Of a stretch of 64,000 nt of DNA, positions 56,163-64,000 are shown one piece after another. The notes under the pieces were generated by a model. That model was not told where the DNA came from. It was given only the letters and a program-made list of their open reading frames with translations, and searched no databases. The stretch is taken from NCBI GenBank assembly GCA_002751075.1, contig NAOQ01000108.1, positions 38,733-102,732 on the forward strand, read 5' to 3'. Position 1 is the stretch's first letter. Each line of letters begins with the position of its first letter. The position numbers and the translations under genes are program-made. This DNA is from Ichthyophonus hoferi. Its lineage: Eukaryota > Opisthokonta > Ichthyosporea > Ichthyophonida > Ichthyophonidae.

Positions 56163-58032
56163 TTACATTTCATCCGTCTTGCTGTATTTAGTTTCCAGGA
56201 TCTGTATATATATATAGGTCTATTAGTGAATACTCGTATATACAGCAACCCCGTCGTTATCAGGAGAGTTGTATAGGTATGATAAAGACGCAAGTAGTAA
56301 GGAGAAACAGAAAGAAGGAGGAAACAAAGAGATAGGGAGCAAAGGGTAATATATGTGTGCGCAGAGTTAAGGATTGGCTTGCGTAAACTCACAAGAGTGC
56401 AATATATTATATACATATAATATAAACATTTTGAAAACAACTCGTCCAATTAAACCCACTGTTTAAAACTAGTTTACGTCGAGGTTTATTATTTAAAAAT
56501 CAAGTTCGCATGTATGAACCCGATATCAACGATGTTTCAATCATAGCATTTAATCGCAACTAACATTAAGAAAGATAACTGGTTTTCACCACTTCAAATG
56601 GCCTATATATATACGCATGTGTAGAGGTAATATGAAAGGTAATGATACTTATTAAAGAGTGGGATAGAATAATAGTAAGGTAGAATAGAGTAATAATAGG
56701 GCAAAATACACAGCAAAGAAAAAAGAGAAAAGAATATAAAAAAAAGAAATAAAGACTGTATGACAAGTAGCAGGTAGTTTTCTAAACAAATTATTTACCT
56801 CAAAAAGCTTATCTTCCCTCCCCCGCCACTTCCTCAATGTTCCTTGAATAAAGTTCTTCTGTTTAAGTTTCTTGGGGTTGTGTTCTTTGTAGAAATCCAC
56901 TAATCTCATTTTAGGTGTCTTATAGAGGCCTAGACGAATACCCAAGCTAGAAAGAGGAAAGGGAGGGAAGAAGAAAAAGTAAAAAAATAAACGTGAGTCA
57001 TTCGAATGGTTCCTACGTAAAATGTGACTAGGGTCATTCTTTTCACTCTAGTTAGCAAAAACCGAATAGTGTTAAAAGGAGGTATGTAGTAATTCAATAG
57101 CTATAATAAAACCAAGTCTTAGCATATCTGTATGTCTTTTATATAAGGGTACATGTTAAAACAGCCTGTAATTCATTATTCTCTTAATTCTAATTGAGTA
57201 TAGGGAAATAGGTCACAGGGACTGAGCCTATCTCTACTTACATCTAACAGATAGTAATAATCTCACAGAATAATTTATCCAAGTAAAACGAATGATTTGG
57301 CTCTAACACAATGATACGGAATGGTAAACCGTCTGATTGTGTAGGATATGGAGTATAGTAAAAAAAAATATAAAAAAAAGAATAAAGGATGTATGAGACG
57401 TGGGTAAGTGTATCTTAGAAACAGGTAAATATGAGCATATTTATAACTATGTATATAGAAGGGAAAAGGAGAAATATTGGGTATTGCAACTGGACATTTT
57501 TCTATTATGCATGGTTACAAGGTTATTCGTTTTACACTCCCCGCAATAATAAAAAAATACTACTTTTAGGCCACCAAATAGGTAAGTTAGGAGCTAAATG
57601 CTAGTGCCAACGCGGGCAAGATAACTCTAAAAAATCAAATACAGCGGAAAAAATGTATATACCCACACATATATCTAAATCGTAAGCCACATGTGTTGTT
57701 TTGTTTCTATATCTCCAAACAAAAGCACTACTATTATAACGTGGGCAGCACACTTTTTACAAATATTACGTAATTAAAACGCAAAAAAAAAAAAAGACAT
57801 ACTTGCTTGTGGCTACCATACTAAATGCTTGGATGGCAAAGGGTAAAACTGCAGGGAGAACGAAAAGTAACAGGAAAAAAAATGATAACGACTTGGCTTT
57901 GCTGGCAGCCTTCTGAGCGTCGTCGTCTACCTCCTCATTTTTAGGCTTTCTGGAACGTCTCTGCCTAACCTTGTCAGGTTGCGAACTGCAACAGGACTGA
58001 CCTGAACACTCACTTTCACTTTCGTCTGACAT
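56163..58032 (-). CDS. Small single-pass membrane protein of 138 residues, function unknown
   Basis: Three coding exons (minus strand): 57803-58032, 56799-56946, 56163-56201, joining in phase to 417 nt. The N-terminal half is charged and Ser/Cys-rich (MSDESESECSGQSCC, then VRQRRSRKPKNEEVDDD). One hydrophobic helix follows (SLSFFFLLLFVLPAVLPFAI, residues about 49-68). The C-terminal part is basic: KTPKMRLVDFYKEHNPKKL, then LRKWRGREDKLFE and ILETKYS. The pattern R-L-x-x-F-Y-x-x-x-N-P-x-K-L ... G-R-E-x-x-L-F ... L-x-x-K-Y resembles a short helical module I have seen in assorted eukaryotic proteins, but I cannot name a family. With no signal peptide and a central helix it is probably an ER or other endomembrane protein. 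The start ATG at 58030-58032 precedes an acidic N-terminus. A longer upstream frame exists but looks random. Confidence 0.75.
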
Positions 58033-59818
58033 TGTGCAAATGGGTTTCTGGATATGTGTGTATCCAAAAAATAAGAGGTATGTCCGAAGGTCTACTGGGA
58101 ATATAACCAAACCAAAAGGTATATGTTACACTATATGTTGCATAGCATTATTTACATCGCTCTAACATTCCAAAAATAGGGACTCTCAGAATTTTTTAAG
58201 GAGAGGATGACTGGCCCTTTTTTCCCAATACGCCTTTGTGAGCCAATTAACAAACGGTATATAAGATATGGCTGCAACGTCGTAATTATTTTTAATATTA
58301 TTACTAGTACAATTATATAAATATAATCATTAATTTTTGAGTATTTTCATTATTATAACTCATCTTTAATGCTAACTTATTTTATTATTAAGGTATGATA
58401 TTTAGTTTGTTTTACAAGGATCCAATGGGATGTATAGATTATCAAACATTATTAGTTAATAATCATTATGATTAGTCACTATGCGCGTTTTATATTGGTA
58501 GCTCTTTTTTAAGGTCTGTAACATATTGAAGATATTGATAAAACAACGACTAATGATTGGATTAAATACGCTTTTGACGTAACCAATGAGTGGCTAATAA
58601 TGAGTGATGACTACACATTCCATCCAGTAGGAGCAACCTTATTGAATGTTGGGTGTAATAGACTATGCTTAACCCGAGTGTGGTTGGTAGGATCTGCAGT
58701 TAAAAAGAGTTATTTTACTATTTATAGATGATGTTCCTGAATATTTTCGATGACGATAGGAAGCTACTTGGTATTTCCGGATTATTGACAAACTTTAGTT
58801 CATTTAGAAATGTAAATGCTAAAATTGGTATTAGTAAATACATTGTGAATATTCTTGGCGTCAAGAGAAGAGGCTTCGGATTCAGCATTACATATTCCAT
58901 GGTATGTGACAGGTTTGCAAGTTAGACGCTACCTCACAAAATTTTAACAGTGTCCGGTCATCCCCACACCTGCTGACATTGGAAAAACACCTCCAGCAAT
59001 TATATTTGTGCATGATAAATCATTTTTCATGGTATAATTACATAATAACCCCAGCAATAAAAATATTTGTAAGTACATTAGCGTGTTCTCTACATACTAT
59101 CCATTAGTTGTAAATGTTGATTCCTTCCTCCACATGGTTTATAGAAGATGCTCTCAATATATATAATTAAAAAATTAAAAATCAAAGCAAATAATCAGTG
59201 CTATAAAGCATCAAGCTGTTATGGTGTCAATTTATTAATTAAAGTTTATACTTACTTCATAGAGAAGTATTCAATATTTTAAGGCAATTTTTGAATATAA
59301 TTATATACATGTTCATTGATCAATTTCATTAATTCATCTAGCACTAATTAATTACAAAATAAATGAGTTGTCTAGAGCATTATATGCTTTGAAATTTCAA
59401 TCCAAGGCTTGAAAAAGTAATAAAGGACCGCAAGGAACGTCGGGTTGGATGGGATACCATAAACGTGGAGTCAAAGCTCTGTACTACCACCTGTCAAAAT
59501 TTAGAGAAGAACACGCTGACTGGATCACATCAACTAATAAAATTCTAATACTTAGATTATTCCTAAATATTTCTTTGTAGTACCTGAATATATAGTTTAT
59601 TTATAATAACACCAGTGTGTAACTAAATAATCATTTAATTTTGGTAGTCTGTATTTCTGAGCATTTGGCAAGAAACGGACACCCATCCAACCAGGGTGAG
59701 AATATAACTTTCAGATTTATAAAATACTATAATGCAACTATAAAAAAACTATTGCAGAAACAAAAAATTAGATCCTATCACAGACAGAAATTTTTTGATG
59801 CTTTAAAAATATAGAATA

Positions 59819-59856
<38 letters not shown>

Positions 59857-60527
59857 TTATAGAGAAAAAGATTAATGTTTAATTGATTAGAAAAAGACTA
59901 TTAATACCCTAGTATTAAGTACGCAATTGCACTAGAAGATGGAGAAGCAGCAAACCCTTCTATTTAACATAGACATCAGTGTGAGATAGGTTATTCTGAA
60001 TGTGTAAGGGTGACCCCTATTGATCAATAACCCAGCTATCAAAGTATATGTTTTTATAGTGTGTACATCCAAATTTAGCATTTATTTTTATTTTCCTTCT
60101 TGAGGCATTCAATAGTATGTCAATTGTTAGATCATGTAACCCTCTCTCTCTTCTCTACTGTTGCCAATGAAATCCAAACCTACACAATTCGGCTCACATA
60201 TTTGCACTCTACCAATAAAATAAATATATATCTGGGTGCTTTTTAAATTAAATTATTAAACCATATAAACAATATCTGAACATTGACGATATCTAGATGA
60301 CACTATCAAAAAGTATAAAACTGTGTTGACAAACAGTTGCTATGTAATAGTTTCACATACGCTGACCTACAAATTCATATCTATCCTCTCGTAATAATAA
60401 TCTAATCATCCATCAAGTTTTCCCATAATATTCCTTTATTAAATTCCGTTCAAAATACAAAACGAAACAAGAAAAACACAAAATAGGTCCCAGAAAAAAA
60501 TTCAAAAGACAGAATAAATATGTTTGA
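58033..60527. other. Intergenic region
   Basis: About 2.5 kb without a convincing gene. A short plus frame at 58728-58925 (MMFLNIFDDDRKLLGISGLL) has no recognisable domain. Contains a (TA)n tract. Confidence 0.5.
59819..59855. repeat. (TA)n microsatellite
   Basis: Perfect TA run of about 18 units. Confidence 0.95.
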
Positions 60528-60533
60528 TTTATT
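60528..60533 (-). other. AATAAA signal of the jelly-roll/RGG gene
   Basis: Minus-strand AATAAA about 34 bases beyond the stop codon of the gene at 60567-61547. Confidence 0.5.
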
Positions 60534-60566
60534 GATTAGTAGTTGCAAAAAAAAATTACACCACAT

Positions 60567-61547
60567 CTAGAGCCCACTTAGTCCTCTTCCCCTTCGACGG
60601 GTCCTATTTCCCCTCACCCCCCTCCCCCTGCCTCTTCCTCTATCACCTGATTGTTCACTAGTTCCTTGCTCTGATTTGGGCGAGTTTGTAGTTATTATCA
60701 CCGAGCCATCAGGATTAACACACTCTTCTATGCTACTAACATTTTGTATTTTCATTTTCTTTGTAAGTTGTCTCATCTCCTTTTTATCGTTTATTTTTGC
60801 TTCATTGTCAGTATCGGAAGAAAAACCTTCCTCCCACTCTTCATCCGAGCTTGAGATTCCTTTCTCCACTTCACTTCCCTTACTTTTTAGGTTTTTCCTT
60901 GGTTTTTTGTGTGCTTTCCCACTCCGCAATGAGCCTCCAACACCTTCTCCGTCTTCACCTTCAGTACTTTCTAAATCTTCTTGCTCGCTCTCGCTTCTAC
61001 AGACCCTTTTTCTCATAACCATTTCAATACGCAGAGATACCTTTATAGGAGCATGCTTAACGTCTAATACTTGAATACTTATTTTTGTTCCTTTAGAAAC
61101 ATGACGTAAAAGCCCCCCACCCTCTCGCAAAATATCAACATATTCGATGTTAAGATCAGTTTCTAAAACTAAGTAAATGAACTCGCGCATCTGTGGACAC
61201 ACTTCTGCATTTTCCCCTTCCTTTAGTATTTTTTCCATGTTTTGATTGAATGAACGCCAAGTACTGATTTGATTAGAAGTGGTGAGTGTTTGATTGTTTC
61301 CGATTATGGGCCTGACATCAATAAGATAATAACCTGGTTTCTGCACGGTATATATCCCGTTTGCCGCATCAAATTCTTTAGGGAGTGTTGTTGTTCGTGT
61401 GTAGGGTGTTCCTTTGTTTTCTTCCTCAACGGTAGTGTAATTTTTATATAATTTTCGACCTGGAATTCCATCACAGGATGAAGTAACAGTTTTGCTCCCG
61501 TGGCTTATTGCCACAACATCCTGTGACCTTTCTTTTGTTTGTTCCAT
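60567..61547 (-). CDS. Intronless 326-residue protein: possible C1q/TNF-like jelly roll, acidic linker, RGG tail
   Basis: A single exon; an in-frame TAA lies upstream of the ATG at 61545-61547, so the start is firm. There is no signal peptide. Residues about 50-185 read like a beta jelly roll: FDAANGIYTVQKPGYYLIDV followed later by REGGGLLRHVSKGTKISIQV. These resemble the C1q/TNF pattern (F.a.NGvY.v.kpGyYlf ... sgg.l..l.kGd.v.lqv). Residues about 187-285 alternate acidic Ser/Glu/Asp stretches with basic ones (KAHKKPRKNLKSK). The last 25 residues are GRGRGRGVRGNRTRRRGRG, an RGG/GAR tail typical of nucleolar or RNA-binding proteins. Such an architecture would be odd for C1q/TNF proteins, which are secreted. 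A nucleoplasmin-like chaperone, which also joins a jelly roll to acidic and basic tails, is an alternative. I do not assign a function. Confidence 0.6.
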   Translation of the reverse strand: MEQTKERSQDVVAISHGSKTVTSSCDGIPGRKLYKNYTTVEEENKGTPYTRTTTLPKEFDAANGIYTVQKPGYYLIDVRPIIGNNQTLTTSNQISTWRSFNQNMEKILKEGENAEVCPQMREFIYLVLETDLNIEYVDILREGGGLLRHVSKGTKISIQVLDVKHAPIKVSLRIEMVMRKRVCRSESEQEDLESTEGEDGEGVGGSLRSGKAHKKPRKNLKSKGSEVEKGISSSDEEWEEGFSSDTDNEAKINDKKEMRQLTKKMKIQNVSSIEECVNPDGSVIITTNSPKSEQGTSEQSGDRGRGRGRGVRGNRTRRRGRGLSGL

Positions 61548-61628
61548 ATTCAGTCGTTGCAGCTGTATTTACAATTTCATACCATTATTAATAAAAGCAA
61601 CCAAATGAGATGTGGTAGATTAGAAGCC

Positions 61629-61663
<35 letters not shown>

Positions 61664-62352
61664 TTGTGTATGTGTACTTGTGAGGAGGTGAACTAACGCG
61701 GAACCTTCAAGCCAAGACAAACGGGGCTTATTAGAGAAGATCAATACTATGTACATGCGTACGCGTACATGCGATTAACCTCAATTATAAAGTATGATTA
61801 GACTTCAGGGTTATAAATATTATTTTTGATAGTTGCAACTGGTTGATACTAATCTAAAGTTGTCTATTTGTTTTTACTATTATAATTCACTATTATTGGT
61901 AGAGAATCACAAGTTTTATTTGAAGATACCTGTATATAGGTAGGCGCTTAAATTAAGTGTTAAATAAATGCATTATAACTTATCTGACAATGAGAAAGAT
62001 ACCGTTAGACCTAATAAATATAAGACTATAAGGATATTAAAAGAGGAGACAATTAAAATGCATAAAAAAATATAAGAAGCACAGCACATATTATACATAT
62101 ATTATTGACAAGGATAGCCTGGCTCAAGACAATATATTTTTTTTTAAAAAAAAGGTGGATAAAAATTAAATGCCCAATACAAAGTAGTAGTAACCCTGAA
62201 CTTTTGAGATTAAAATTAGATAAGCGGCTATCCTTTAAAGTAATGTAGGTTAAATTTGTTTATACTCTTGATTCGACATAATTACCCGTATTTATTATTG
62301 TATTGGTACGATCTGTATCACTTCTTTTTGGTTTATTTCTTTATTTAAAAAG
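61548..62352. promoter_or_regulatory. Head-to-head interval between jelly-roll/RGG gene and NUDT22
   Basis: About 805 bp between two divergent start codons, which should contain both promoters. Includes a (TA)n(TG)n microsatellite and a T9A8 palindrome. No core promoter element can be assigned. Confidence 0.45.
61631..61664. repeat. (TA)n(TG)n compound microsatellite
   Basis: TA units followed directly by TG units, upstream of the jelly-roll/RGG gene. Confidence 0.95.
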
Positions 62353-63555
62353 ATGGAAGACACTTTTGACTATGAGAAGAACGATGACTATCAAGTACTC
62401 TTCAAAATTAGCCCACCAGCCAGACTGGGTGATTCCTGGTTTGTGGCCAAACTAAACAGCAAGTACAACAGGACGCCTCACCCCAAGGTCGACTTGGAGG
62501 TAAGGGAAACTGTCAAATAGTGTTTTTACTTTACTTTTTTTTTTCTCTTCCATTTTTTTCTGCATATTTAATTTCATTAATTATGACTCTTACTATCATT
62601 TATTAATTGCCCGAATCTTCTATCATAAGATACACCACCACACTCGGGCGTAAGAAATTTTTCTTCTTTTTTCGGTTTGCATTTAGGCTTTCAATTGTTG
62701 TAGAAATTTGTAGTGTTGTTTGTTTATTTTCTCCTGTCATCATTCTTATTTCATGTGTGCAATTTTTTTTTCATAAGTATTTGTTGTTGTTTTCTCTTGA
62801 TCTCAATCAACGAGCCCCAATATACTTCTCTTATACTTTACCACACCGTGTTTCATTGATTTACTCTTGTCAGGTGACTGCAGAATAAGATTGATGAAAT
62901 GTGGATTGATAAGCAAAAGAAGCTTGGCAAAGCACTCTGGAACGCCACCAAATTTCGACTGCACAGTTATGGCGTGGAAAAAGGAGTGTGGTTTATTAAC
63001 CTTGGACTGACTGATTACAAAACATTTCAAGGTATTTTATGTGTTGAAGTAGTTTCACTTTCCCTCTTTCGCTTATCTTTTCAAAACAAAAAACTGTCCT
63101 TCTCTTCTTACCGCTCCATTATATTTAGGCTTTTGCCTATTTGCCTGTACGCATATGTTTTTATTGTTTTTCAGTCACTACATTGATAATCAAACCATCT
63201 CCGTCTATGACATCATAACAATCATAAGTATTAAAGAATGTCTGTAGAACGATACAATTTAATTAAGTCTGCTCACCTTTTTGCACAGAATGTTAGCCGA
63301 CACCTATTATTACATACGATAGTAACTCTGTGAATATAAATATCCATTCCTACAGGTACCAACAGGTACTGTGCAGATCCCCTCACCGTCTTTGGCAACA
63401 TCTCTCACATCTCCATGAATTTGGGCTGTGCCTGCTATGTAATAACCAAGGATAACATGATCCCCTTACTTGTACGCAGTAATAAAGTTGGGGAAGGGGC
63501 TGGAATGATGTGTCTGCCTGGGGGCCACGGGGAACCATCTCGCATAGGACTCGAC
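62353..63555 (+). CDS. NUDT22: NUDT22-like UDP-sugar diphosphatase, partial (3' end outside window)
   Basis: NUDT22 is a divergent Nudix hydrolase that splits UDP-glucose or UDP-galactose to UMP and sugar phosphate. Exons 62353-62499, 62884-63031 and 63356-63555 join in phase (495 nt, 165 residues), and the last donor (GTGAGT at 63556) leads out of the window. Seen: IDEMWIDKQKKL and NATKFRLHS (family: I..IWE.R......DAPKFRLHS), then NLGLTDYKTFQGTN (family LGLTSYRDFLGTN) and YCADPLTVFG (family YLADPLGVG). Also present are LVRSNKVGEGAGMMCLPGGHGEPSRIG (family [23 protein letters not shown]), the start of the Nudix box, which is atypical in this family. The ATG follows a short leader and gives MEDTFDYEKNDDYQ. 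The remaining Nudix helix and C-terminus are not in the window. Confidence 0.92.
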
Positions 63556-64000
63556 GTGAGTAAGCATTTCTTCAATTACACATTTAGTTTACTTTTGGAA
63601 GCACATATGACTTTGCTTGTACATATATTTTGTTCTAATATAGACACGCTATCTCATAATTGTTATTTCTTTACTACAATATTCCTTTTGATGTCACTTT
63701 ACACCCCCTTACTAATTACATATCTGCTCCTATCTGCTACCGTTCCCCTATAAAAATTCTTATCTCCCTCTTTCCTAATTTTTTCTCATTCCTTCTTTCC
63801 CCTTAGTTTGATATTTATTTCAATGTGTATGGCACTTGCCAGTTAGCATTGCTTAGGCATTCCTGCATATTTATACGATCATATATGTTACATGCTATTT
63901 ATATTTTAGGTGAAATTCGTTATCTGTGGCACATTCAAATTTTTAGAAAAACATTTTTGAATAATGATATATTACACGGTTTAAATCCCAACTACCGCAT
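63556..64000. other. NUDT22 intron running to window end
   Basis: Follows a GTGAGT donor. I found no further NUDT22 exon in the remaining 445 bases. Confidence 0.6.

Noticed and set aside
60676-61074. 132-residue plus-strand frame
   Set aside because: Antisense shadow of the acidic and RGG part of the gene at 60567-61547.

Overview
The window is AT-rich (roughly two-thirds A+T by eye) and gene-dense. Its genes are eukaryotic, with many short GT-AG introns (about 100-800 bp) and abundant TA-rich microsatellites. The families present (class IIa histone deacetylase with an animal-type structural zinc site, FAM114A, NUDT22, METAP2, POR, RRP7A, NAXD) point to an animal. The compact introns, base composition and spacing fit an early-branching animal, most likely a sponge. 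A placozoan or cnidarian is not excluded. Nothing looks bacterial. I found no rRNA, tRNA or CRISPR array.

Layout: (1) 292-8681, + strand: a class IIa-type histone deacetylase whose N-terminal exons encode a chromo-barrel/Tudor-knot-like module. (2) 11015-19583, +: a complete NADPH-cytochrome P450 reductase in 19 coding exons. (3) 20936-22207, -: a small protein that is essentially a voltage-sensor domain, 5' end unresolved. (4) 24480-32672, -: a FAM114A/NOXP20 homologue in 12 exons with a long acidic N-terminus. It is head-to-head with (5) 33434-36604, +: RRP7A, a ribosome-biogenesis factor, where an assembly gap is flanked by two copies of the same sequence. (6) 36605-41560: about 5 kb of mostly non-genic DNA with a degraded RhoGAP-domain relic and one unexplained minus-strand ORF. 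(7) 41698-50080, -: methionine aminopeptidase 2, complete in 15 exons with all five metal ligands. (8) 53681-54760, +: an intronless ATP-dependent NAD(P)H-hydrate dehydratase. (9) 56163-58032, -: a 138-residue single-pass membrane protein of unknown function. (10) 60567-61547, -: an intronless protein with a C1q/TNF-like jelly-roll pattern, an acidic middle and an RGG tail. (11) 62353-63555 and beyond, +: NUDT22, cut by the window edge.

The genes are mainly unrelated housekeeping neighbours and not a pathway cluster. For POR, METAP2, FAM114A, RRP7A and the 138-residue protein I assembled the exons by hand. Each gives a coding length divisible by three, with matching phases at every junction, so the models are well supported.

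The most notable observations are the chromo-barrel/HDAC joining together with a retained catalytic tyrosine, the voltage-sensor-only protein, the jelly-roll/RGG protein, the intronless NAXD, enrichment of the word ATTGG/CCAAT in introns, recurrent GTTGGT/GTTAGT splice donors, recurrent T(n)A(n) palindromes, and the duplicated flanks around the gap in RRP7A.
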